A stretch of 64,000 nucleotides of DNA from CAVSUR01 sp052143655. Its GTDB lineage: Bacteria; Actinomycetota; Actinomycetes; Streptosporangiales; Streptosporangiaceae. Each line of letters begins with the position of its first letter. Position 1 is the first letter of the stretch. The position numbers and the translations under genes are program-made. Below the pieces are notes generated by a model. That model searched no databases. It was not told where the DNA came from and worked only from the letters and a program-made list of their open reading frames with translations. Positions 17,159 to 25,599 of this stretch are shown here, one piece after another. The stretch lies in contig JBKQSL010000149.1 in the NCBI GenBank assembly GCA_052143655.1, forward strand, positions 8,246-72,245. Reading direction: 5' to 3'.

Positions 17159-17234
17159 GCCGGCCCGCCCGCTGAGCCTGCCCGCTGAGCCTGCCCGCTG
17201 AGCCGGCGCGGCTGAGCCGGCGCCGCTGAGCCTG
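17151..17234 (+). repeat. 13-14-bp tandem repeat x6 across a stop codon
   Basis: Units like cccgctgagcctg lie at 17151-17163, 17168-17180, 17181-17193, 17194-17206, 17207-17220 and 17221-17234; the last two are 14 bp and there is a 4-bp spacer after the first. The HAD gene's TGA (17156-17158) is inside the first unit, and every unit repeats the TGA. Confidence 0.85.
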
Positions 17235-17335
17235 CCCGGCGTGGCCCTGGCGGTCACAATCTGCTTGCAGCCTGTGCGACGATGAACAGAACAGCACAGC
17301 TGGCCGCGAACGGAAGCGGCCGCGAGGGAGGCACC

Positions 17336-17821
17336 ATGCCTGCCTGGGAAATAGCCGTCTGCGTCGCGCTGACGGCGGTCGGCCTGACATTGAGCTGGCT
17401 GACCTTGCGCCGGTCCGGGCCCCGGCGCGCGGTCCGGGTCGCGGCCTGGTCGCTGCTGCCACTGGCGGCCTATCTCACCGGGGCGCTGCCGCTGGTCGGC
17501 CGCATCGTGTCGGCGATCGTGCGGTTCGCCGGCTCGTTCGTCTTCTCGCCCCGGGCCTGGGCCGGGATCGCCGTGCTCGGCCTGATCGTAGTGATGTTCC
17601 TGGCCTCCGGCGGGCTGCCGGCCCGCAGCCGCCGCAAGGACAGGGGCAAGAGCCAGGGCCAGCAGGCCGTCGGCACCGCCCAGTCCGGCGCCCGCCCGGC
17701 GGTCCCCGCCGCCCCGGACAAGGCCAGGGCCTCCGGCAAGAGCCGCAAGGCCGCCGGGCCGGACCAGGACGAGGATTTCGCTGAGGTCGCTGAGATCCTC
17801 CGCCGCCGCGGCATCACCTAG
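17336..17821 (+). CDS. Conserved small membrane protein
   Basis: Hypothetical protein of 161 residues. Two or three membrane segments are visible in the first 90 residues (WEIAVCVALTAVGLTLSWL, AAWSLLPLAAYLTGALPLV, WAGIAVLGLIVVMFLAS), followed by a long basic, Gln/Ala-rich cytoplasmic tail and an acidic end (DQDEDFAEVAEILRRRGIT). Similar proteins occur downstream of metH-type regions in actinobacteria; no function is known to me. The ATG at 17336 has GAGGGAGG upstream and is preferred to the in-frame ATG at 17282. The last codons and the stop lie in a 19-bp tandem repeat. Confidence 0.7.
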   Translation: MPAWEIAVCVALTAVGLTLSWLTLRRSGPRRAVRVAAWSLLPLAAYLTGALPLVGRIVSAIVRFAGSFVFSPRAWAGIAVLGLIVVMFLASGGLPARSRRKDRGKSQGQQAVGTAQSGARPAVPAAPDKARASGKSRKAAGPDQDEDFAEVAEILRRRGIT

Positions 17822-17906
17822 GGTCAGGCACATCACCTCAGGACAGCTGCATCAGCTGAGGTCCGCCGCATCAGCCGAGGTCAGCGGCATCACCTGAGGT
17901 CAGCCG
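17812..17906 (+). repeat. 19-bp tandem repeat x5 across a stop codon
   Basis: Five exact-length units lie end to end: 17812-17830, 17831-17849, 17850-17868, 17869-17887 and 17888-17906. The consensus is close to catcacctgaggtcagccg. The first unit contains the final codons and the TAG stop of the membrane protein gene. Within units, cctgagg/cctcagg type half-palindromes recur, so each copy could also fold or bind a protein. Confidence 0.9.
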
Positions 17907-18079
17907 CTAGCCGGGCAGGCAGTGACCGGGCAGTCGCGCACGGTAGCGAGACCGGGCGCTGGGCGCGCCGGTTGTCACAGCACGGTTGCGGTTCAATAAA
18001 ACCTCTTGGTGCACGTCACCTGGCCAGTAGACAGTCACAGTCCAGTGCGTGTAGGTACGAAACATTCACCACCAGTGCG

Positions 18080-18096
18080 CCCAGGCGATGCCTGGG
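18080..18096 (+). promoter_or_regulatory. 5' UTR hairpin just upstream of the Shine-Dalgarno site
   Basis: Perfect 7-bp arms cccaggc (18080-18086) and gcctggg (18090-18096) with loop gat end directly before the TTAGGAGGAG ribosome binding site of the second binding-protein gene. It could affect ribosome access or mRNA stability. No known riboswitch is recognised here. Confidence 0.45.
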
Positions 18097-18111
18097 TTAG
18101 GAGGAGTGCGC

Positions 18112-19956
18112 ATGAGACCTCAACCGAAGCGGCTCGTGGCGCTGGCAGCCGCGCTGCTCACCGCAGCCGGCCTCGCTGCGTGCAGCAGCTCGTCGTCCGG
18201 CAGCAGCAGCTCGGCCAGCTCCGGCAAGCCGGTCTACGGCGGCACTCTGAACGTCGTCGCAGCGTCGGGGCCCGACCACATCGACACCGTGCCTGCCTAC
18301 TACACCCCGGACTACATGCTGGAGCGCGCCTACGCGCGGCAGCTGCTGTCCTACCCGACCGGTGACGGCACCACCCTGACCAGCTCGGCCTGGACCAAGT
18401 CGACCACTCCCGTGGCGGACGCGGCGACGGTCGTGCCCTCGACCTCCAACGGCGGCATCACCAACGGCGGCAATACCTACATCTTCCACATCAAGTCCGG
18501 CGTGGACTGGAACACCAGCCCGGCCCGGCAGGTCACCGCGGATGACTTCATCCGCGAGTTCAAGGCCTTCTGCAACCCGGCACCCGGCGGCTTCGTCGGC
18601 AACATCGTCTACTTCGAGGCGACGATCACCGGGATGACGAGCTACTGCAACGCCGAGCAGGCGTACTTCAAGAACACCAAGGTGCACGCGGTCACGGCGG
18701 CCAACATCGCCAACTTCCAGAACAGCCACCCGATCTCCGGGCTGTCGGCGCCGAGCTCACTGGAGCTGAAGGTCACCCTGACCCACCCGGCCAGCGACTT
18801 CCTCAACATCATGGCGATGCCGTTCGCGTCGGCCCGCCCGGTCGAGTACGACAGCTACCTGCCCAACAGCCTGCAGCTCGACCAGCACACGATCTCCGAC
18901 GGCCCGTACCAGATCAGCTCCTACGTCCCCGCCAAGTCGATCACCCTGGTCAAGAACCCGGCGTGGAAGCAGTCCACCGACTCGATCCGGCACCAGTACG
19001 TGAGCAAGATCCAGGTCACGCTGGGCGTCAGCTCGGCCGCGACCCAGCTGGCTGACATGCAGGCGGGGAGCCAGGACCTGCCGAACGACACGTCGATCAA
19101 CCCGCCGTCCATCCCGCAGCTGGAAGCCAGCAAGAACCCGGACTTCACGATCTGGGCCTGGAACGACACCTTCCCCTACATGGCGCTGAACCTGCGCAGC
19201 CCGGACGCGAACCACGCGATGAGCAAGGTGGGCGTGCGGCAGGCCATCGAGTACGGCCTGGACAAGGTGGCGGTGCAGAAGGTCTTCGGCGGTCCGACGG
19301 TGACCTCGGTCATCAGCACGGTGATCCCGCCGGGCAACGTCGGCTACCAGAACTACAACCTGTACCCGGATAACAACGGCAACGGCAACGCCTCGATGTG
19401 CAAGCAAACGCTCAGCAAGGCCGGCTACCCGAACGGCGTGACGCTGACCTACCTGTACCCGAACGACTCGGTCAACACCGCGGTGTTCACGGCCATCCAG
19501 GCCAGCCTGAAGAACTGCGGCATCACGCTGACCGGCAAGCCCGAGCCCGGCTCGAGCTTCTTCGTGGACCTCGGCAACGCGCCGGTCAACAACAAGCCCA
19601 ACCAGTGGGACGCCGCATCCGGAGCGTGGATCCCGGACTGGTTCGGCAACAACGGCCGGACGATCGTCCCGCCGTTCTTCCAGACGGACTGTGTCGTCAA
19701 CACGATCAACTACGGCTGCTACTCCAGCCCGCAGATGGACAGCCTGATCAAGCAGGCCGAGGCGGCGACCACCGTGTCGGCCGCGGGCGCCCTGTGGCAC
19801 CAGGCCGACGAACTGGCCATGAAGCAGGCGCTGATCGTCCCGATCCAGTCGCAGAAGTTCCCGATGTTCCACAGCAAGCGGGTCGCGGGACCAGGTGACT
19901 TCTCGCCCACCATCGGCGACCCGGACGTCACCAACCTCTGGCTGACCAACGGCTGA
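18112..19956 (+). CDS. Oligopeptide-type ABC transporter substrate-binding lipoprotein (second system)
   Basis: Family 5 solute-binding protein of 614 residues. The signal peptide ends in the lipobox GLAAC, followed by a Ser-rich tether, so it should be a surface lipoprotein. Family signatures include GGTLNVVAASGPDHIDT at the mature N-terminus, ARQVTADDFIREFKAF, and YSSPQMDSLIKQAEA near the C-terminus. The ATG at 18112 follows an excellent AGGAGGAG; an upstream in-frame ATG at 18088 lies before that site and is rejected. It heads the second transporter in the order binding protein, OppD, OppF, OppC, OppB. Only distant similarity to the first binding protein (4057) is visible, so the substrates may differ. 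Confidence 0.9.
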   Translation: MRPQPKRLVALAAALLTAAGLAACSSSSSGSSSSASSGKPVYGGTLNVVAASGPDHIDTVPAYYTPDYMLERAYARQLLSYPTGDGTTLTSSAWTKSTTPVADAATVVPSTSNGGITNGGNTYIFHIKSGVDWNTSPARQVTADDFIREFKAFCNPAPGGFVGNIVYFEATITGMTSYCNAEQAYFKNTKVHAVTAANIANFQNSHPISGLSAPSSLELKVTLTHPASDFLNIMAMPFASARPVEYDSYLPNSLQLDQHTISDGPYQISSYVPAKSITLVKNPAWKQSTDSIRHQYVSKIQVTLGVSSAATQLADMQAGSQDLPNDTSINPPSIPQLEASKNPDFTIWAWNDTFPYMALNLRSPDANHAMSKVGVRQAIEYGLDKVAVQKVFGGPTVTSVISTVIPPGNVGYQNYNLYPDNNGNGNASMCKQTLSKAGYPNGVTLTYLYPNDSVNTAVFTAIQASLKNCGITLTGKPEPGSSFFVDLGNAPVNNKPNQWDAASGAWIPDWFGNNGRTIVPPFFQTDCVVNTINYGCYSSPQMDSLIKQAEAATTVSAAGALWHQADELAMKQALIVPIQSQKFPMFHSKRVAGPGDFSPTIGDPDVTNLWLTNG

Positions 19957-20040
19957 GGCACGGCGGTGGGCCTGGCGTGGTGATCGGCGCCTGGTTATAG
20001 TTCGAGCACATATCGGCTGGTGGCTGGAAGGGCGGGATGT

Positions 20041-21135
20041 GTGGCACTGCTCGAGGTGACCGACCTGCGAGTCAGCTTCCCCACCGCGGACGGAGTCGTC
20101 CAGGCCGTCCGCGGTGTGTCCTTCACCGTCGAGCCCGGGCGCACGCTGGGCATTGTCGGTGAATCCGGCAGCGGCAAGACGGTCCTCACCCAGACCCTGC
20201 TGCGGCTCACCCCGGGCGGTGACATCAGCGGCAAGGCCCTCTTCGAGGGCACCGACCTGCTGAGCCTGCGCCCGGACCAGATCCGCAAGATCCGCGGTGC
20301 CCAGATCGCGGTCATCTTCCAGGACCCGCTGACCAGCCTGCACCCGCTGTACCGGGTCGGCTGGCAGATTGGCGAGATGATCCGGGCGCACGACAAGTCC
20401 GTCTCGAAGAAGCAGGCCCGGGAGCGGGCCATCGAGCTGCTCGGCCGGGTCGGGATCCCGCAGCCGCAGCGGCGGGTCGATGACTACCCGCACCAGTTCT
20501 CCGGCGGCATGCGGCAGCGGGCGATGATCGCGATGGCGCTGTCGCTGTCCCCGAAGCTGATCATCGCCGACGAGCCGACCACGGCGCTGGACGCCACCGT
20601 CCAGGCGCAGATCCTGGACCTGCTGCTGGACCTGCAGCGCGACTTCAGCACGGCGCTCATCATGATCACCCATGACCTGGGCGTCGTCGCCGACATCGCC
20701 GACGACGTCATGGTGATGTACGCCGGCCGGGCCGCGGAGAAGGCCAGCAAGCACCAGATCTTCTACGAGCCGCATCACCCCTACACCAAGGGGCTGCTGG
20801 AGTCGATCCCGAACAGCACCGCGGCCGCCGGGCGGCTCAAGCCGATCACCGGGCAGCCGCCCAGCCTGATCAGCCTGCCGCGGGGCTGCAAGTTCCACCC
20901 GCGGTGCACCTACGTGATGGACCGCTGCCTCGCCGAGGAGCCGATGCTGCACGCCGTCGGCGGCACTGACCAGCACACGTCGGCTTGCTGGCTGCCCGCG
21001 ACCGCGGCGGGCCTCGGCAGCGATGCGGAGGAGCAGCGGCGCACCCTGGTGGCCAGCAGCCGGCACGGCAAGGCGGCCGAGGTCGCCGAGAGCATCGCGG
21101 CAAGCCCCGAGGCCGAGGGAAGCGTGATCGGATGA
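20041..21135 (+). CDS. ABC transporter ATPase, OppD/DppD type
   Basis: Nucleotide-binding subunit of 364 residues with Walker A GESGSGKT, signature FSGGMRQR, Walker B LIIADEPTT and the OppD C-terminal Cys region CKFHPRCTYVMDRC. GTG at 20041 has AAGGGCGGG upstream and gives the family-like start VALLEVTDLRV; an earlier GTG at 20020 is less likely. TATAGT at 19996-20001 could be a -10 element giving the ATPase and permease genes their own promoter. The stop overlaps the next gene (ATGA). Confidence 0.93.
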   Translation: MALLEVTDLRVSFPTADGVVQAVRGVSFTVEPGRTLGIVGESGSGKTVLTQTLLRLTPGGDISGKALFEGTDLLSLRPDQIRKIRGAQIAVIFQDPLTSLHPLYRVGWQIGEMIRAHDKSVSKKQARERAIELLGRVGIPQPQRRVDDYPHQFSGGMRQRAMIAMALSLSPKLIIADEPTTALDATVQAQILDLLLDLQRDFSTALIMITHDLGVVADIADDVMVMYAGRAAEKASKHQIFYEPHHPYTKGLLESIPNSTAAAGRLKPITGQPPSLISLPRGCKFHPRCTYVMDRCLAEEPMLHAVGGTDQHTSACWLPATAAGLGSDAEEQRRTLVASSRHGKAAEVAESIAASPEAEGSVIG

Positions 21136-22220
21136 GTGAGACGCTGCCGCGCGAGCCGGCCGACGTCGCCGGCGGCGGCGCGCAGCCGGACGGCGACGTC
21201 CTGGTCCGGGTCGACAACCTGGTCAAGCACTTCCCCGTGCAGACCTCCGGGTTCCTGCGCCGCACCGTGGGCCAGGTCCAGGCCGTCGACGGCGTCTCAC
21301 TGGAGATCCACCGGGGCAAGACCGTCGGCCTGGTCGGCGAGACCGGCTGCGGCAAGTCCACCCTGGCCCGGTGCATCGCGGGGCTGATCCCGGCGACCTC
21401 CGGCAAGGTCATCTTCGACGGGCACGACATCACGAACCTGCCGCGGCGGACCATGCGCCCGTACCGGCGGCAGATCCAGATGATCTTCCAGGATCCGTAC
21501 GGCTCGCTGAACCCGCGCCGCCGGGTCGGCTCGATCATCGGCGACCCGTTCGCCATTCACAAGACCGCGGCCGGCGCCGAGCGCAAGCGCCAGGTCCAGG
21601 AGCTGATGGAGCGGGTCGGGCTGAACCCGGAGCACTTCAACCGGTTCCCGGCCGAGTTCTCCGGCGGCCAGCGGCAGCGGATCGGCGTGGCCAGGGCGCT
21701 GGCGCTGCGGCCCAAGCTGATCATCTGCGACGAGCCAGTGTCCGCCCTGGACGTGTCGATCCAGGCGCAGGTGCTCAACCTGCTCGCCGACCTGCAGTCC
21801 GAGTTCAGCCTGTCCTACCTGTTCATCGCGCACGACCTGGAAGTGGTGCGGCACGTCAGCCACACCGTGACGGTGATGTACCTGGGCCGGGTAGCCGAGT
21901 CCGGGCCCAGGACGCCGGTGTACGACACGCCCCGTCATCCCTACACGACGGCGCTGCTGTCCGCGGCGCCCGCCGCCGACCCGGACGCGGCCGCGGCCCG
22001 GCAGCGGATCATCCTGACCGGCGACGTGCCCTCGCCGATCAACCCGCCGAGCGGCTGCCGGTTCCACCCGCGCTGCCCCAAGGCGGCTGACCTGTGCAGC
22101 CACGAGGAACCGGTGCTGGAGGCCCAGGCGGGCGACCCGCCCGACCACCTGACCGCCTGCCATTTCCCCGTGGCAGCCGGCGAGGTCCTGGCCCGCGCGG
22201 GCAGGAGGGATTCAGCGTGA
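21132..22220 (+). CDS. ABC transporter ATPase, OppF/DppF type
   Basis: Partner ATPase of 362 residues. Walker A is GETGCGKST, the signature FSGGQRQR and Walker B LIICDEPVSALD, with the OppF C-terminal segment CRFHPRCPKAADLC. The N-terminal NLVKHFPVQTSGFLRR is typical of OppF. ATG 21132 overlaps the stop of OppD by four bases, and its own TGA overlaps the GTG of OppC, so D, F and C are translationally coupled. Confidence 0.93.
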   Translation: MSETLPREPADVAGGGAQPDGDVLVRVDNLVKHFPVQTSGFLRRTVGQVQAVDGVSLEIHRGKTVGLVGETGCGKSTLARCIAGLIPATSGKVIFDGHDITNLPRRTMRPYRRQIQMIFQDPYGSLNPRRRVGSIIGDPFAIHKTAAGAERKRQVQELMERVGLNPEHFNRFPAEFSGGQRQRIGVARALALRPKLIICDEPVSALDVSIQAQVLNLLADLQSEFSLSYLFIAHDLEVVRHVSHTVTVMYLGRVAESGPRTPVYDTPRHPYTTALLSAAPAADPDAAAARQRIILTGDVPSPINPPSGCRFHPRCPKAADLCSHEEPVLEAQAGDPPDHLTACHFPVAAGEVLARAGRRDSA

Positions 22221-23260
22221 GCATCGCCACCGAGTTCGAGACCCAGGCGCACGGCACCGAGGAGGGCTCCGAGCAGGCGATCGAGGGCCGCAGCCAGTGG
22301 CACCTCACCTGGCGCCGGCTGCGCCACGACAAGGTCGCGGTGGCATCGATGATCGTCATCGTGGTGATCGCCCTGGCCGCGATCTTCGCGCCGGTGTTCG
22401 TTCACCTGACCGGGCACCCGCCGGCCACCACCTACCCGATCACCGGCACGACCTCGGCGGGCCTGCCGGTGGGGCCGGGCACGCACGGGTTCTGGCTCGG
22501 CACCGACGACGTCGGCCGTGACCTGTTCATCCGGATCCTCTACGGGGCCCGCATCTCGCTGTTCGTGGGCGTGGTCACCACGCTGATCGCCGCCGTGGCC
22601 GGCGTGACGATCGGGATGATCTCGGGCTACTTCGGCGGCGTCGTGGACGCGGTGCTGGCCCGGTTCATCGACGCGGTGCTGGCGTTCCCGTACGTGGTCC
22701 TGGCGCTCGCGCTCGCCGTGGTGATCGGGCCGAGCCTGCCGGTGATCATCGGCGTGATCTCGTTCTTCTCCTGGGCGGCCATCTCCCGGATCGTCCGCGG
22801 CCAGACTCTGTCGCTGAAGGAGAAGGAGTACGTCGAGGCGGCCAGGTCACTGGGCGCCGGGCCGTGGCGGATCATGTTCATCGACATCCTGCCCAACCTG
22901 CTCGCCCCGGTCCTGGTGCTGTCAACGCTGGCGATCCCGGCGGCGATCGTGTTCGAGGCGACGCTGTCATTCCTCGGCCTCGGCATCCAGGAGCCCACCG
23001 CGAGCTGGGGGAACATCCTCGCCGAAGCCGGGAACTACTACCAGGAAGCCTGGTGGTACGTGGTCTTCCCGGCGCTGGCGCTGCTCATCACTACGCTGGC
23101 CTTCAACCTGCTGGGCGATGGCATCCGGGACGCCATGGACCCGCGCACCGAGCGGCTGTTCGCGGCCCGGCGCAAGCGCAAGGACCGGCCCGGGCCCGCG
23201 GCCGATGAGGGCATCGGGATGGCCTCATCGGCGGCCACCGGCGGCGGAACGGCGGGCTGA
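22217..23260 (+). CDS. ABC transporter permease, OppC/DppC type
   Basis: Permease of 347 residues with a cytoplasmic N-terminus of about 40 residues, then VAVASMIVIVVIALAAIFAPVF as the first membrane segment. The signature GTDDVGRDLFIRILYGARISL is the DppC/OppC hallmark and the EAA loop is EYVEAARSLGAGPWRIMFID. GTG 22217 has GCAGGAGGG upstream and overlaps the OppF stop. The C-terminus is a charged then Gly/Ala-rich tail. Confidence 0.93.
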   Translation: MSIATEFETQAHGTEEGSEQAIEGRSQWHLTWRRLRHDKVAVASMIVIVVIALAAIFAPVFVHLTGHPPATTYPITGTTSAGLPVGPGTHGFWLGTDDVGRDLFIRILYGARISLFVGVVTTLIAAVAGVTIGMISGYFGGVVDAVLARFIDAVLAFPYVVLALALAVVIGPSLPVIIGVISFFSWAAISRIVRGQTLSLKEKEYVEAARSLGAGPWRIMFIDILPNLLAPVLVLSTLAIPAAIVFEATLSFLGLGIQEPTASWGNILAEAGNYYQEAWWYVVFPALALLITTLAFNLLGDGIRDAMDPRTERLFAARRKRKDRPGPAADEGIGMASSAATGGGTAG

Positions 23261-23266
23261 CCGGCA

Positions 23267-24232
23267 ATGCAGATAATCCGCTTCCTGATCCGCCGGATCA
23301 TCACCGGCGTCATCGTGCTGTGGCTGGTCGCCACCGCCACGTTCCTGCTGTTCTTCGCCCGCCCGGTGGACACGGTGGCCCGGCAGCTGGCAGGCCGCGC
23401 CGCATCCCCGGCGGTCATCCAGAACGTCATCAACCAGCTCGGCCTTAACCAGCCCATCGCCGTGCAGTACTGGCATTTCCTCGACAAGCTGCTGCACGGC
23501 AACCTGGGCTACTCCTACTACAACGGCGAGTCCGTCAACACGATCGTCAAGCAGGACCTGCCGGTGACCGCCTCGGTGGTGGTCGGCGGCTTGGTGCTCT
23601 GGCTGATCGTGGGCCTGCTGGTCGGCATCCTTTCCGCCACCAGGGCGCGCACCCTGTTCGACCGGCTCGCCACCGTGTTCGTGCTGGCCGGCATCTCGAT
23701 GCCGGTATTCGTGCTCGGCGAGCTGCTCCTGCTGCTGGTGTTCCTGCCGCTGAACCAGCACGGCTTCACCTGGATCCAGGACGGCTACGCGGGCCTGTCG
23801 GGCGGGTTCGTGCCCTGGATGGGGCACATGATCCTGCCCTGGATCACGCTGGCGACCGTGCAGGCGGCGATCTACACCCGGCTGTCGCGCAGCTCGCTGC
23901 TCGACACGCTCGGCGAGGACTACATCCGCACCGCGCGGGCCAAGGGCCTGACCGAGCGGCGGGTCATCTACCGGCACGGCGTGCGCGCCGCCATGACCCC
24001 GGTGGTCTCCCAGCTGGGCATCGACGTCGGCGCGCTGCTCGGCGGCGTGGTCGTGGTGGAGACCGTGTTCGGCCTCGGCGGGCTGGGCCAGACCTCGGTC
24101 GAGGCCATCGACACCGACAACCTGCCGGTGATCATCGGCTTCGTGATCCTGGCGGCAGCGTTCGTGGTCGTGGCCAACATCATCGTGGACCTGTGCTACG
24201 CGCTCCTGGACCCGCGGGTGCGGATCAGCTGA
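23267..24232 (+). CDS. ABC transporter permease, OppB/DppB type
   Basis: Permease of 321 residues, last gene of the second transporter. The N-terminal IIRFLIRRIITGVIVLWLVATATF and the EAA loop DYIRTARAKGLTERRVIYRH are typical of OppB. About six membrane segments can be traced. The ATG lies 6 bp after the OppC stop. The next gene is convergent, starting its stop codon 33 bp further on. Confidence 0.93.
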   Translation: MQIIRFLIRRIITGVIVLWLVATATFLLFFARPVDTVARQLAGRAASPAVIQNVINQLGLNQPIAVQYWHFLDKLLHGNLGYSYYNGESVNTIVKQDLPVTASVVVGGLVLWLIVGLLVGILSATRARTLFDRLATVFVLAGISMPVFVLGELLLLLVFLPLNQHGFTWIQDGYAGLSGGFVPWMGHMILPWITLATVQAAIYTRLSRSSLLDTLGEDYIRTARAKGLTERRVIYRHGVRAAMTPVVSQLGIDVGALLGGVVVVETVFGLGGLGQTSVEAIDTDNLPVIIGFVILAAAFVVVANIIVDLCYALLDPRVRIS

Positions 24233-24265
24233 GCCGCACCCGCGGCCGCCGGCTCGGCGGCTGCG

Positions 24266-25204
24266 TTACGCCGACCCGGCTGCCGCGTGCTCGGCCACGG
24301 CAGGCTCAGCAGCCGCCGGCCCGGCCGGGGCCCGCTGGGCGGGCACCGCTGGCAGCGGCGGCGGGGTCCCGCCGAAGGCCGGGCACAACGCCTGATGCGC
24401 GCACCAGCCGCACAGGCGGCTCGGCCGCGGACGCCAGTCCCCGGCCTGCCGGGCCCGCTCGATGGCCTGCCACAGCGCATTGATCTTCCGCTCGGTGGCG
24501 GTCAGGTCGGCCTCGTCCGGCGCGTACCGCACGATCTCGCCATTGCCCAGGTACATGAGCTGGAGCAGGCGCGGCACCGTGCCCTGGGTCCGCCACATCA
24601 CCAGCGCATAGAACTTCATCTGGAACAGCGCGCGGGCCTCGAACTCCTCCCTCGGCGCGGTGCCGGTCTTGTAGTCGACGATCCGGATCTCGCCGGTCGG
24701 CGCGATGTCGAGCCGGTCGATGTAACCCCGCAGCGTCAGCCCGGAATCGAGCGCGACCTGCACGGACAGCTCGCGGTGGGCGGGCTCCAGCCGGGTCGGG
24801 TCCTCCAGGGTGAAGTAGCGGTCCAGCATGGCCGTGGCCTCGGCGAGCCAGGTCGCGCGCTCGCCGTCGTCGGCGAACAGCCCGGCCAGTTCCGGCTCCT
24901 CGGACACCAGCCGGTCCCACTGCGGCGTGAGCAGGGCGTGCGCTGCCTGCGGGGTGCGCCGGGCCGCGGGCTCGTCGAAGAGCCGCTCCAGCACCGCGTG
25001 CACGAGCGTGCCGCGTGCTGCCGCCGGGCTCGGCGGCTCGGGCAGCCGGTCGATGACCCGGTACCGGTACAGCAGCGGGCAGGTCATGAAGTCGCCGGCC
25101 CGGGACGGGGAGAGCGACCGGGCCGGCCCGCTCCAGGCATCGGCCTGCCGCCCAGCGGGCTTGCCGCCGTCGGCACCGGATTCGGCCGCCTGCGTTTCAC
25201 TCAT
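24266..25204 (-). CDS. RecB-family PD-(D/E)XK exonuclease with probable iron-sulfur cluster
   Basis: Protein of 312 residues resembling the stand-alone RecB-like nucleases of actinobacteria (Cas4/AddB nuclease-domain relatives). The nuclease core shows RGTLVHAVLERLF with His69, GYIDRLD with the first metal-binding Asp, and IVDYKTG with the D and K of the motif, followed by QMKFYALVMW. Cys42 (TCPLLYRYR) and three C-terminal cysteines (CGWCAHQALC) fit the four-Cys iron-sulfur arrangement of AddB/Cas4-type enzymes. The ATG at 25204 gives MSETQ; the frame is open to 25282, but the extension runs through the hairpin of the presumed IS remnant and looks non-coding. The role is probably DNA end processing; direct evidence is lacking. 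Confidence 0.88.
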   Translation of the reverse strand: MSETQAAESGADGGKPAGRQADAWSGPARSLSPSRAGDFMTCPLLYRYRVIDRLPEPPSPAAARGTLVHAVLERLFDEPAARRTPQAAHALLTPQWDRLVSEEPELAGLFADDGERATWLAEATAMLDRYFTLEDPTRLEPAHRELSVQVALDSGLTLRGYIDRLDIAPTGEIRIVDYKTGTAPREEFEARALFQMKFYALVMWRTQGTVPRLLQLMYLGNGEIVRYAPDEADLTATERKINALWQAIERARQAGDWRPRPSRLCGWCAHQALCPAFGGTPPPLPAVPAQRAPAGPAAAEPAVAEHAAAGSA

Positions 25205-25223
25205 GAGAAATGCGGCGTGGAGG

Positions 25224-25430
25224 CCTCCGCCGTCAGGCGGGGGAGGAAACGCCGCTCCCTCCCTCCAAGGATTGGCTTGCAAACGGACGTCCTAGCATGT
25301 GCGGGGTGGCCTGTGGAGCTGGCGTAAGACCTCAACGAGAGTCCTCTCTGCGGGGCGGCCGGCCGTGAAGCAGGAAAACCAGCGGGTCACCGCTGGAATC
25401 CCCCTCCTTCAGGAGGGGGAGGATGTCAAT
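25224..25430 (+). mobile_element. Probable IS200/IS605-type remnant with omega-RNA-like end
   Basis: This 395-bp gap (25205-25599) codes for nothing recognisable. At its right part two hairpins follow each other: arms 25379-25385/25390-25396 with loop gtca, then perfect 10-bp arms 25399-25408/25411-25420 around tc, followed by ggatgtcaa. The string aatccccctccttcagg and the ggatgtcaa end are what I remember as the right end of actinobacterial IS605-type elements, where the tnpB-associated omega RNA ends and the guide begins. An imperfect hairpin at 25224-25243 (gcctccgccgtcaggcggggg) may be the other subterminal palindrome. No tnpA or tnpB remains, so this would be a solo or MITE-like derivative. 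Confidence 0.5.
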
Positions 25431-25599
25431 CCACGCACACTAAGCCACTGTGCCGACAGTTACCCGGCATTGGCGGGCGCCGGGCCGGATGAGCCGCGAT
25501 GAACCGGGATCAGCCGCCCATGACCCGCCGGGCACGCCGGTCTGCGGCCACGGCCCGGCGCGCAAGCGGCCAGGGCGGCGCAGCACGTAGCATCAAGGC

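Noticed and set aside
18757..21066. 769-codon minus-strand frame opposite the binding protein and OppD
   Set aside because: Shadow of clearly coding genes on the plus strand; composition rich in Arg, His, Gly and Val without motifs.
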